DNA of 23,250 nt, taken from the NCBI GenBank assembly GCA_028280675.1, contig JANQLI010000313.1:1-23250 (forward strand), read 5' to 3'. The notes under the pieces were generated by a model. The model was not told the origin of the DNA, did not search any database, and saw only the letters and a list, made by a program, of their open reading frames with translations. Positions 1 through 6,764 of this stretch are shown piece by piece; within the stretch, counting starts at the first letter, position 1, and each line of letters starts with the position of its first letter. The stretch is from Alphaproteobacteria bacterium (GTDB lineage: Bacteria; Pseudomonadota; Alphaproteobacteria; SMXP01). Position numbers and translations under genes: made by a program.

Positions 1-654
1 ATTGTGATATGTGTGCTGACCGCAGCACTTTCACCCATGAACTCCGCTTTGGTCTCTCTCCTGGTGGCGGGCTTTGCCTATCTATGGGTCTTGCGCTTGA
101 AAAAGACCGGCCTGCTCATTGCGCAGGCTGTGGTTGGCGCGGTGCTGCTATTTATCCCTCTCATGATTGAATCTGCACCTGATGCTGATGAGTTGCTCGA
201 CAATGGCACACGATTGCCTGACTCATGGGCGCACCGCGTGGAGATATGGCATTTTGCCAGTGACCGTATTGCTGAAGACCCCTTAACGGGGCATGGCTTT
301 CGCGCGTCGCGCACCTATGACGATACGGTGCAGGTGTATGAAGACGAGCGCGCCGCCATGCCCTTGCATCCGCATAATGTTGGGTTGCAGATTTGGCTGG
401 AATTGGGATTTATTGGTGTACTGATTGTTTTGGGGGTGTGGGCGGTGTTCACCCGTATCTTGCTTGGCCTTTATCGGTCATATGACGACCGCGATGTCGC
501 TGTGGTGTATGGGATGGTTGCGGCCCTGATCACCATATCGATGTTGAGTTTTGGATTTTGGCAAACGTCATGGCAAGGGGTGCTGGCAATCGCGATTGTC
601 TTTGGCGTGGTTTTCTTGAAGACAGGCACAAAAAAAGCCCCACGCAGCACTTAA
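1..654 (+). CDS. O-antigen ligase-like (Wzy_C) membrane protein, 3' part
   Basis: This is the C-terminal part of a polytopic inner-membrane protein. The reading frame is open from base 1, so the true start lies upstream and the GTG at position 4 is only an internal codon. Visible are two hydrophobic segments before a periplasmic loop, then R-x-E-I-W, a GHGF motif and an HPHN motif followed by a long hydrophobic segment (QIWLELGFIGVL) and one or two more TM helices. This pattern is typical of the O-antigen ligase/polymerase (Wzy_C, WaaL-like) superfamily, which joins lipid-linked glycan to lipid A-core or another acceptor at the periplasmic face. Which glycan is handled cannot be told. The stop codon lies inside a terminator hairpin. 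Family call is fairly secure; specific role is not. Confidence 0.75.
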   Translation: MVICVLTAALSPMNSALVSLLVAGFAYLWVLRLKKTGLLIAQAVVGAVLLFIPLMIESAPDADELLDNGTRLPDSWAHRVEIWHFASDRIAEDPLTGHGFRASRTYDDTVQVYEDERAAMPLHPHNVGLQIWLELGFIGVLIVLGVWAVFTRILLGLYRSYDDRDVAVVYGMVAALITISMLSFGFWQTSWQGVLAIAIVFGVVFLKTGTKKAPRST

Positions 655-680
655 TTAAGAGTGGCTGCGGGGGCTTTGCC
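631..680. terminator. Bidirectional rho-independent terminator
   Basis: A long hairpin has arms AAAGCCC(C)-A-CGCAGC-ACT and AGT-G-GCTGCGGGGGCTTT around a TAATTAAG loop, with single bulges. It has an A run on the left and T's on the right, so it can terminate in both directions. It sits between two convergent genes (ligase-like, plus; Rieske oxygenase, minus) and overlaps the stop codon of the first. Confidence 0.8.
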
Positions 681-696
681 GGTGTGACGTGACGTC

Positions 697-1836
697 TTAC
701 TCCGCCGCAGCTTGCGCTTGCGCAGATGAGGAATCGATCATCGGCACAGCGTCGATCACCCAGTTTTTCTCTGTGCGGCGTCCCGGGCTTGGGATGGCGT
801 AAGCGGTGCGATTCTGTGTGCGATTGACCTCATCCACATCAATCCGCCAGCCATTGGCCTCCCATTCTTTGACGAAGCGGCGATAGCGGTCAATCGGTTT
901 GTCTGCTGTGACAAACACTTCTTTCGTGCGCGTTTCTGGCGTCAAGACCGGGCGCACCTTCAATAAGACGTCGCGGTCTTGCAACGCAACGAATTCATTG
1001 CGCTCTTTCACAGCCTCGTCATGCTCTTCTTCAAGCATGAAGTTACGCATATTGACCAGGATGAGCCGTGTTCGTCCCTCATCAATCGGTGTCTCATAAA
1101 GATATTGTAGAATTTCCATGCCAGGGACCGGGTAGATAAAGGTCCAGAGACAGTTGCAGCCGTGATGGCCGGTTCCGACGCGCACCTTCGCATCTTCCTC
1201 GCGGCCAGAGGCTTCGCGCATTTTTTTATTCGCGAGTGGCGGTCCTGGCGGATCGTTGAAAAAGCCTGAGCCATATTCCGTCTCGACTAAATTTAAGTCA
1301 GGCACAATATAATTTTCATCGCTGCCTGTGGCGATGTGTGTGGTGTGCACAAACTCATTATGTGCGGCGTCAAGGCCGTTTTCGATGGAGCGTTTGTAAT
1401 CAAAGTCCCACTCAAAACGCTGATAGGTCACCGCATACCCGTCTTTTCCAAATTCGGGGATTTCCATAATTGGTGGCCGCTCTTCTTCCGGCAGGTCACC
1501 GAGGAACGCAAAGATCAGACCGTAACGTTCTTCCACGGGATAGGAATCCACTTTGGCGCGGCTTGGGATCTGCGCGTCTGGCCCCAGAGACGGGATGCGG
1601 GTGCAGGCGCCTGTGCCGTCGAACTGCCAGCCATGATAAGGGCACTGCACGCAGTCACCAGCGGTGATGCCATCCGCAAGGGACGCCCCGCGGTGGACGC
1701 AGATATTGCTCAAACAACGGGCTTTGCCTTGGCTGTCGCGAAAGATCACAAAATCCTGGCCCAGCATTTTCACATAAACAGGTGTGTCTGTGACGTTCTT
1801 ACTTTCTTCGGCCACGTACCAAAAGTTAATAAACAT
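697..1836 (-). CDS. Rieske [2Fe-2S] aromatic ring-hydroxylating oxygenase, alpha subunit
   Basis: Catalytic subunit of a Rieske non-haem iron oxygenase, which would hydroxylate or demethylate an aromatic or alicyclic substrate using electrons from a separate reductase. Counting from the chosen Met, the Rieske ligands are C46-x-H48 (CVHRG) and C65-x2-H68 (CPYHGW). The mononuclear iron site is in the sequence LDAAHNEFVH (D156, H159, H164). The length of about 379 aa is normal. A longer reading from 1851 exists, but GAGAGG lies six bases before the ATG at 1836-1834, so I chose that start. No ferredoxin or reductase gene is adjacent, so the electron partner is elsewhere. The substrate cannot be read from the sequence. 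It is convergent with the upstream ligase-like gene. Confidence 0.85.
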   Translation of the reverse strand: MFINFWYVAEESKNVTDTPVYVKMLGQDFVIFRDSQGKARCLSNICVHRGASLADGITAGDCVQCPYHGWQFDGTGACTRIPSLGPDAQIPSRAKVDSYPVEERYGLIFAFLGDLPEEERPPIMEIPEFGKDGYAVTYQRFEWDFDYKRSIENGLDAAHNEFVHTTHIATGSDENYIVPDLNLVETEYGSGFFNDPPGPPLANKKMREASGREEDAKVRVGTGHHGCNCLWTFIYPVPGMEILQYLYETPIDEGRTRLILVNMRNFMLEEEHDEAVKERNEFVALQDRDVLLKVRPVLTPETRTKEVFVTADKPIDRYRRFVKEWEANGWRIDVDEVNRTQNRTAYAIPSPGRRTEKNWVIDAVPMIDSSSAQAQAAAE

Positions 1837-2091
1837 GATGTCCTCTCTCATCGCTCAGAGAGCGTAAGGTGAAATTATTGACGCTAAGCTACTTGCACAT
1901 GCATACGCCGTCCACCGTGCCTGTGGATCTGTCTCGCACGTCGGAACGGCATGATTTTACCTTATTTTCCGGACCTTTTGGACAAATTTAATCCCCACAT
2001 CCAAAACTGCGGGACGCATTCTTCGCGCAACTTTGGTGTGTGTTAGGCTATGCTGTCCATGGATTGTGATTCGCAATAGGGAGCTGATTTC

Positions 2092-3045
2092 ATGACCTTT
2101 GGGTTCTTTTCATTTTTCATCTTCTTTCTGGCTATCATCCTCGTTTTTTTGGCGGTGAAAACGGTGCCGCAGGGTACGGAATTTACCGTTGAACGATGGG
2201 GGCGCTATACGCGGACTTTGCGCCCTGGTTTGCATTTCATTATTCCTGTAATGGACCGGATCGGCATGAAAATGAATATGCAAGAGCAGGTGTTGGATAT
2301 TCCGAGCCAAGAAGTCATCACCAAAGATAACGCCCTTGTGCGTGTCGATGGGGTTGTCTTCTTTATTGTCAATGATGCTGCGAAAGCGTCCTATGAGGTG
2401 CGTGACTTAACCCGTGCGATTTTGAATCTAACGCTCACCAATATCCGGACGGTGATGGGATCGATGGATTTGGATGAATTATTATCCCAGCGCGACCGCA
2501 TCAATGCGCAGCTCTTGGATGTGGTGGACGACGCCACGGCCCCTTGGGGCCTGAAAGTGACTCGTGTTGAAATCAGAGACATGGAGCCGCCGCAAGACCT
2601 CGTGGACGCGATGGCGCGGCAAATGAAAGCGGAGCGCGAAAAGCGCGCCAACATTTTGGATGCGGAAGGCATACGCGCGGCGGAAATCCTCCGTGCCGAA
2701 GGGGATAAACAAGCGGCGATTTTGGAAGCTGAAGGGCGACGCGAAGCGGCGTTTCGGGATGCAGAGGCGCGCGAACGGGAAGCGGAAGCCGAAGCAAAAG
2801 CCACCAATATGGTGTCTGAGGCTATTGCGCAGGGCGACACACAGGCGGTCAATTACTTCGTGGCGCAAAAATATGTTGAAGCGCTGGAGCAGTTTGCGCG
2901 GTCGCCCAACCAAAAAGTCTTCTTTATGCCCACCGACGTTTCGGGCGTGTTAGGCTCGATTGGCGGGATTGGCGAATTGTGGAAAGAGATCGGACCGAGA
3001 AATTCCGATGGCGGGCCCAATAATGGACCGTGGGATAAGGCATAA
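2092..3045 (+). CDS. SPFH/band-7 (stomatin-like, QmcA-type) membrane protein
   Basis: A 317-aa protein with one N-terminal TM segment (about residues 4-23), then an SPFH/band-7 domain starting at TVPQGTEFTVERWGRY, and a long charged Ala/Glu/Arg-rich coiled coil (about 190-250), ending in a Gly-rich tail. This is the layout of stomatin/paraslipin and E. coli QmcA, which form oligomeric cages or microdomains in the inner membrane. The RBS AGGGAG precedes the ATG. Twelve bases downstream begins an NfeD gene, the classic partner of this family (as in E. coli ybbK-ybbJ), so they form an operon. Membrane-quality or envelope-stress roles are inferred from the family. Confidence 0.9.
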   Translation: MTFGFFSFFIFFLAIILVFLAVKTVPQGTEFTVERWGRYTRTLRPGLHFIIPVMDRIGMKMNMQEQVLDIPSQEVITKDNALVRVDGVVFFIVNDAAKASYEVRDLTRAILNLTLTNIRTVMGSMDLDELLSQRDRINAQLLDVVDDATAPWGLKVTRVEIRDMEPPQDLVDAMARQMKAEREKRANILDAEGIRAAEILRAEGDKQAAILEAEGRREAAFRDAEAREREAEAEAKATNMVSEAIAQGDTQAVNYFVAQKYVEALEQFARSPNQKVFFMPTDVSGVLGSIGGIGELWKEIGPRNSDGGPNNGPWDKA

Positions 3046-3057
3046 GGAGACAGGCTG

Positions 3058-3576
3058 ATGGATGGCAATATCATGGACTATCTGAACCATTGGACTTGGT
3101 GGGTCTTCGGCGTGCTTTTTGTGATCGTTGAGATTCTGGTGCCTGGCTTTGTGTTTTTGTGGCTTGGCGTGTCCGCCGGTGTGATGGGATTTGTTTATCT
3201 TCTTCTGCCGGGGTTGTCCGCCGCCGCGCAAATCACGATCTTTGCGGTTCTGTCTGTTGTCAGTGTTGTGGTGGGGCGCGCCTATCTGCGCAAGCACCCG
3301 ACAAAGACCGATGACAGTGGTCTTAATCGGCGCAGCGCACAATATATCGACCGTGTGTTTACGCTTGATGAGCCGATTGTCAACGGTCTTGGCAAATTGA
3401 TTGTCGATGACAGTATGTGGAAAATCAGCGGGCCGGATATGCCTGCGGGAACACAAGTGCGCGTCACCACTGTTGAAGGGGTGATCTTGATCGTTGAAAG
3501 AGCAGACCCGCAAGTTGCGCCTAAGCCTGTGTCACCAGGGCCACCATCGCAACCGAATGAAGGGCCCCCCCCTTAA
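3058..3576 (+). CDS. NfeD-family protein, partner of the SPFH protein
   Basis: A 172-aa protein with about three TM segments (WWVFGVLFVIVEILVPG; VFLWLGVSAGVMGFVYLLL; a third ending near AYLRKH), then a soluble C-terminal OB-fold-like domain (about 90-155) with the typical G-x-G-K(L)-x-V-D-D-S-x-W motif seen here as GLGKLIVDDSMW. The tail is Pro-rich. It is the short NfeD type without a ClpP-like protease domain. AAGGAG at 3044-3049, overlapping the end of the SPFH gene, is the RBS, so the two are co-transcribed. NfeD proteins dock on SPFH assemblies; the cellular purpose here is inferred. Confidence 0.9.
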   Translation: MDGNIMDYLNHWTWWVFGVLFVIVEILVPGFVFLWLGVSAGVMGFVYLLLPGLSAAAQITIFAVLSVVSVVVGRAYLRKHPTKTDDSGLNRRSAQYIDRVFTLDEPIVNGLGKLIVDDSMWKISGPDMPAGTQVRVTTVEGVILIVERADPQVAPKPVSPGPPSQPNEGPPP

Positions 3577-3595
3577 GCGATTGTCTTGCGGTGTT

Positions 3596-5368
3596 TTAGT
3601 GTGCCGCCTCGCGCGGCACAATTTCTTTTGGGAATGTGTTCCATGTCCACTCGCTGCGCTGGTCAAAGACAAATCCAGACGCAAACCCTTGCGGTGTCGT
3701 GATGCGATCAAAAAGTGTTGGGGCGTAGTGTTCTGCGATTGCTTGCGGCTCGTATCCCAAGAGCGATAGCAGCGTCGGATAGATATTGCTGTGTGACGCG
3801 GCGTGTGTGTTTTTTTGCGCTCCCGATCGGAACCGGTCAAGCAGGGTTGGGTTTGCCGTCATGGCAAAGAGCGGCACCAAGCCTTCCGTATAATGAGGAT
3901 CGACCGCCCGGCAATGGGTCGGCAAGCCGTGATCCATTAAATTTTGGCCATGGTCGGCGGTGTAGAGCACCAACGTGTTCGATAAATCGGTATCGCTTAA
4001 AAACACCTCAAAAAATTTATTGACGGCCCAACGCACGCCATTCTTATAAGAGTTGAGAAGCCGTGTTCTGTCAGTGCCGATTGGCTCCAGCAAAGACATA
4101 TGGTTATCAAAATAACTTTCGTCGGCGGGATATTTTCCTTCAAACGGAAAGTGCAGGCCTTCCTTCACCACATAAATAAACTGCGGCGCCGGGCGTTTCA
4201 GCATCTCTTGGATATGTCTTGCGGCGCGGAGATCTTTTTCCACAAACGCGCGTGATTTTTCCGACTGCGGCACGTCATTATATTGAATGAACTCATCGAT
4301 AGATGTTTTCTCTTTTTCGGTCATATAATTTTGCAGCATGCCTTCACGCTTTTGCACATCGATATAGACGGTGTGAAACCCAGCTTTGCGGGCATATTGC
4401 CAAATTGTCGGCTGGGTGAAGGCGTCGGCAAAGTTATCTGGGCCAATGCCCCAGCGTAACATCGCATTGCTTTGATCGCTGCAATTATGCGTCGATGCGG
4501 CATAGCCGAAATTTGCAATCTTGTCCTGATGCACCAGTAACACCGGTGTGGTGCCTTGTCTGTGGTTGATATCGATAAAATCCGCCGCAATGCTTTCATC
4601 GACAATCACCACCACATGTGTGATCGCAGGCGGTTGGGCGATGCCAATGGTGACGGCTTCGCGGTCCGGCACATCATGCAGCACCGCTTCCACAAGCGCG
4701 ATCGAGAGCAATGTTAATGACTTATATTGGACGGGAAACGTCGCAGTGAAGCGCCCGCCAATGCCATAGGTGGCGAGAATGATCATCAGAACAGGTAGAA
4801 TCGGGAAGGCGGCGGCGATGCGCAATCCGAACCCGCGATCCTGTGGCAAGAGGCGCCATGTGCGAAGGTGGGCAAAAGGCCATTGCGTTGGCGTGAGGTA
4901 AAAAGCCGTGAAGCCACAGATTGCTAAGAGAAGCGGCGGGACCATGCCGGCCCAAAAGGAATAAAGCGCATCGCTGGCGTCCGCCCGCATCGCCCAATAC
5001 ATCAAGATGTCAGCGAAGCTCATCGGGTTGCCGACAATGGCGACAAAAGACCCGGCGATAAAGGATGAGATGACGATGGGCGCTCCCCATCCCAGGCGCA
5101 CTCTTTTGGACGGATGCCAGACCAGCAGAATGACCGAGAGGATGACGGCGCCCCATATCATGCCAAAAATAACGAGGCGGTGATAAACGCCGCTTGTGTA
5201 AAGGTCTTGCAGATGGCCTGCAAAGCTGACATTCGTGCCGATCACAAACAGGCTGAGCAGCCCCATTTTGATCCAGCTTCTGCGGTCGAGCCGCTGCGCA
5301 TACGCGCGGGCGCGGTCAAGTGCCGCCGCCCACCATGCGCGTAACGTGTCATCCTCTCCCCGTGCCAT
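3596..5368 (-). CDS. Phosphoethanolamine-transferase-like sulfatase-fold membrane enzyme
   Basis: A 590-aa protein with five N-terminal TM segments (first starting at about residue 33, last ending near 210), then a periplasmic alkaline-phosphatase/sulfatase-fold domain. This is the architecture of EptA/CptA-type lipid A or core phosphoethanolamine transferases. Visible metal-site elements are VIVDES near the domain start and TADHGQ with nearby His residues near the end. The expected nucleophile region reads STHNCSDQSNAML, unlike the S-G-T-S-T loop of EptA, so substrate or nucleophile may differ. It is convergent with the SPFH/NfeD operon, and its last codons contain a hairpin (3601-3619). No strong RBS is seen at 5368, so the start is less certain than the family. 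The gene ends the chromosomal part left of the island. Confidence 0.8.
   Translation of the reverse strand: MARGEDDTLRAWWAAALDRARAYAQRLDRRSWIKMGLLSLFVIGTNVSFAGHLQDLYTSGVYHRLVIFGMIWGAVILSVILLVWHPSKRVRLGWGAPIVISSFIAGSFVAIVGNPMSFADILMYWAMRADASDALYSFWAGMVPPLLLAICGFTAFYLTPTQWPFAHLRTWRLLPQDRGFGLRIAAAFPILPVLMIILATYGIGGRFTATFPVQYKSLTLLSIALVEAVLHDVPDREAVTIGIAQPPAITHVVVIVDESIAADFIDINHRQGTTPVLLVHQDKIANFGYAASTHNCSDQSNAMLRWGIGPDNFADAFTQPTIWQYARKAGFHTVYIDVQKREGMLQNYMTEKEKTSIDEFIQYNDVPQSEKSRAFVEKDLRAARHIQEMLKRPAPQFIYVVKEGLHFPFEGKYPADESYFDNHMSLLEPIGTDRTRLLNSYKNGVRWAVNKFFEVFLSDTDLSNTLVLYTADHGQNLMDHGLPTHCRAVDPHYTEGLVPLFAMTANPTLLDRFRSGAQKNTHAASHSNIYPTLLSLLGYEPQAIAEHYAPTLFDRITTPQGFASGFVFDQRSEWTWNTFPKEIVPREAAH
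3601..3619. terminator. Possible weak terminator hairpin at convergent gene ends
   Basis: A perfect 7-bp stem GTGCCGC/GCGGCAC with a 5-nt loop sits just after the NfeD gene and inside the last codons of the sulfatase-fold gene. The following AATTTCTTTT gives a poor U-tract for plus-strand transcripts, so this is only a candidate terminator. Confidence 0.4.
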
Positions 5369-5480
5369 GGCGGCATGTTTTCACGGTTTCTCGCGCCTGT
5401 CACCTTGTTTGCGTGGGACTGTTAAGACGGCAAAAGACTCTGTCTGTCCTTGCACTTGCCCCTGCTCTGGCGATTCTGGA

Positions 5481-5529
5481 TGGCGACCCCGGGAGGATTC
5501 GAACCTCCGGCCTACAGATTAGGAATCTG
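5481..5529 (-). pseudogene. 3' half of the chromosomal tRNA-Arg(CCU), cut by the island (attL side)
   Basis: Read on the minus strand, this has the anticodon loop TTCCTAA, the 3' anticodon stem TCTGT, variable loop AGGCC, a perfect T-arm (GGAGG-TTCGAAT-CCTCC), the 3' acceptor CGGGGTC, discriminator G and encoded CCA at 5483-5481. There is no 5' half next to it: the sequence beyond the core is island DNA. Together with 17904-17931 it rebuilds a 77-nt tRNA with all stems paired. So it is one half of a gene interrupted by integration, and on its own it cannot make a tRNA. Confidence 0.93.
5519..5529 (+). repeat. attL core, TTAGGAATCTG
   Basis: Exact 11-bp direct repeat of 17893-17903. On the minus strand it covers most of the 5' anticodon stem (CAGA) and the anticodon loop (TTCCTAA) of tRNA-Arg(CCU). 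Identity stops on both sides (A versus T before, A versus C after), which sets the core at 11 bp. Confidence 0.88.
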
Positions 5530-5588
5530 ATTCCCTGGGGTCGGGAAGGTCAACCGGATCAAGCGCTTGGGTTTTGGGCGTCAGGCGC

Positions 5589-5607
5589 AAGTACCGGATA
5601 AGTACCG
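5589..5607 (+). promoter_or_regulatory. Candidate integrase arm-binding sites, left end
   Basis: AAGTACCG occurs twice (5589-5596 and 5600-5607), 11 bp apart and so on the same face of the helix. The related AGTACCGAA occurs at the other island end (17766-17774). Short repeats flanking the att core in this way are typical arm sites for tyrosine integrases; the role is inferred. Confidence 0.45.
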
Positions 5608-5620
5608 AATTTGTCATAAA

Positions 5621-6646
5621 CTACAATCCCCTGTCGTGCCAAGGAGCAACGCTTAAGAACTTGGGGCTCATGTCAACGGCAATCACCTCCGCATTTTCGA
5701 GTGCGGTAAGCGTGTTTGCCCATGACCGACCAATCGAATTCAGACTAACATTGAGATAGTGAGCGAAGATCTCAACATGGTGTCCAGCAATCGAAATTTC
5801 TCCATTGGGCAATTCAAACAAACATTCCGGATCTATTTCTTCAGCATCCTCCCACTCACCATCTTCTGATATCTCTACCTTGTTGCACGCGCTCAGCTCC
5901 AGATAAGGAAAGGCTTGGTCGATATCGCGAAGCATATATTGCCAGTGTTCTCTAATGGCTACCCATTCTTCCTCTTCTACATCATAACGCTGAAAGTGAA
6001 CTTCGGTCCTAGTTTTGGACATGTATTTAATCAACATGGCGCGAATTTTGATCTGATCGTCCGTTTCGGCTAGTGAGAGCCATCTGATGATTTCGCTATC
6101 CCGCAGAAACTTCTGCGCCTCTTCATCCTCGCCTTCAATCTGCGCTCGCAGTTCTGTTAGCAAATTGTCGGTCATTATTTTTTTGAATGCACCTTCATCA
6201 AGAATTGTCTGTTTGGACATGGTTATAGTATGGGTCCTCTGACTGCTTTGTAGAATTTCCGTGCCGAAGTCTTCTTCAATCTTTCGCTTAACGTTTAGCA
6301 CATGAAATATGTCAGCCGATTCGACGTAGATGACAAGATACGTTGGGGTGGCGCAGAGGTGCCAAAATACAAGATGCTTTGTTTCAATTGAGATTTTTAA
6401 GTTTTCGTCCGATTGGTAGTCCTCGAAAGGTAGCTTGCTCTCGCGGATACTCTTCATCTGAAACCAGGCCAATGCCGGGGTGACAATTTTAGATTCGGCT
6501 GGACCTTTTGTTTGCGTGAAGTGGAGGCCTATGTCTCTCGCGGCTCGATCACGCTCATACTCTACAAATTCGCCATAGCTCGACGCCAATACGCGAAACT
6601 TTTGCATATAGATATGTTCAAAATCATCGTTTGGAGCTATTTTCAT
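5621..6646 (-). CDS. DUF4365-like PD-(D/E)XK nuclease-fold protein
   Basis: A 341-aa protein. The N-terminal region resembles DUF4365, a PD-(D/E)XK nuclease-like family frequent in defence loci. It has a D38-x-G-L block, F-Q63-x-K65-S, then an E-T-K-H-L-V-F-W segment and PTYLVIYVES, matching the usual order of acidic residue, (Q/E)xK, and a strand with P-x-x-L-V-(I/V). The acidic C-terminal half is not recognised. It lies downstream of the SNF2 gene on the same strand, with a complete tRNA gene on the opposite strand between them. A TATAGT-like box in that gap could drive it alone. No strong RBS is seen at 6646; the Met at residue 14 is an alternative start. The stop is about 90 bp from attL. 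Catalytic activity is inferred, not shown. Confidence 0.6.
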   Translation of the reverse strand: MKIAPNDDFEHIYMQKFRVLASSYGEFVEYERDRAARDIGLHFTQTKGPAESKIVTPALAWFQMKSIRESKLPFEDYQSDENLKISIETKHLVFWHLCATPTYLVIYVESADIFHVLNVKRKIEEDFGTEILQSSQRTHTITMSKQTILDEGAFKKIMTDNLLTELRAQIEGEDEEAQKFLRDSEIIRWLSLAETDDQIKIRAMLIKYMSKTRTEVHFQRYDVEEEEWVAIREHWQYMLRDIDQAFPYLELSACNKVEISEDGEWEDAEEIDPECLFELPNGEISIAGHHVEIFAHYLNVSLNSIGRSWANTLTALENAEVIAVDMSPKFLSVAPWHDRGL

Positions 6647-6668
6647 TATTCAAACACTTCATTATTAC

Positions 6669-6674
6669 TATACT
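6669..6674 (+). promoter_or_regulatory. Possible -10 box of the carried tRNA
   Basis: TATACT ends eight bases before the first tRNA nucleotide at 6683, a spacing compatible with transcription starting at or just before the mature 5' end. No good -35 was found. The reverse complement AGTATA/TATAGT could serve the divergent DUF4365-like gene. Confidence 0.4.
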
Positions 6675-6682
6675 CAATTTTG

Positions 6683-6759
6683 GACCCCGTAGCTCAGTCG
6701 GATAGAGCGACGGATTCCTAATCCGTAGGCCGGAGGTTCGAATCCTCCCGGGGTCGCCA
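6683..6759 (+). tRNA. tRNA-Arg(CCU), complete copy carried by the island
   Basis: Full cloverleaf of 77 nt: acceptor GACCCCG/CGGGGTC, D-stem GCTC/GAGC, anticodon stem ACGGA/TCCGT with loop TTCCTAA (anticodon CCU, reading AGG), variable loop AGGCC, T-arm GGAGG-TTCGAAT-CCTCC, discriminator G and encoded CCA. It matches the reconstructed host tRNA except at positions 2, 27, 29 and 41; all changes keep pairing and remove two G-U pairs. It lies antisense between the SNF2 gene (ending five bases after the CCA) and the DUF4365-like gene. It probably replaces the host tRNA destroyed by the insertion. Confidence 0.96.
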
Positions 6760-6764
6760 TGTTT

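Noticed and set aside
3596..5368. Arylsulfatase
   Set aside because: The five N-terminal TM helices and lack of a C/S-x-P-x-R formylglycine motif favour a phosphoethanolamine-transferase-type enzyme.
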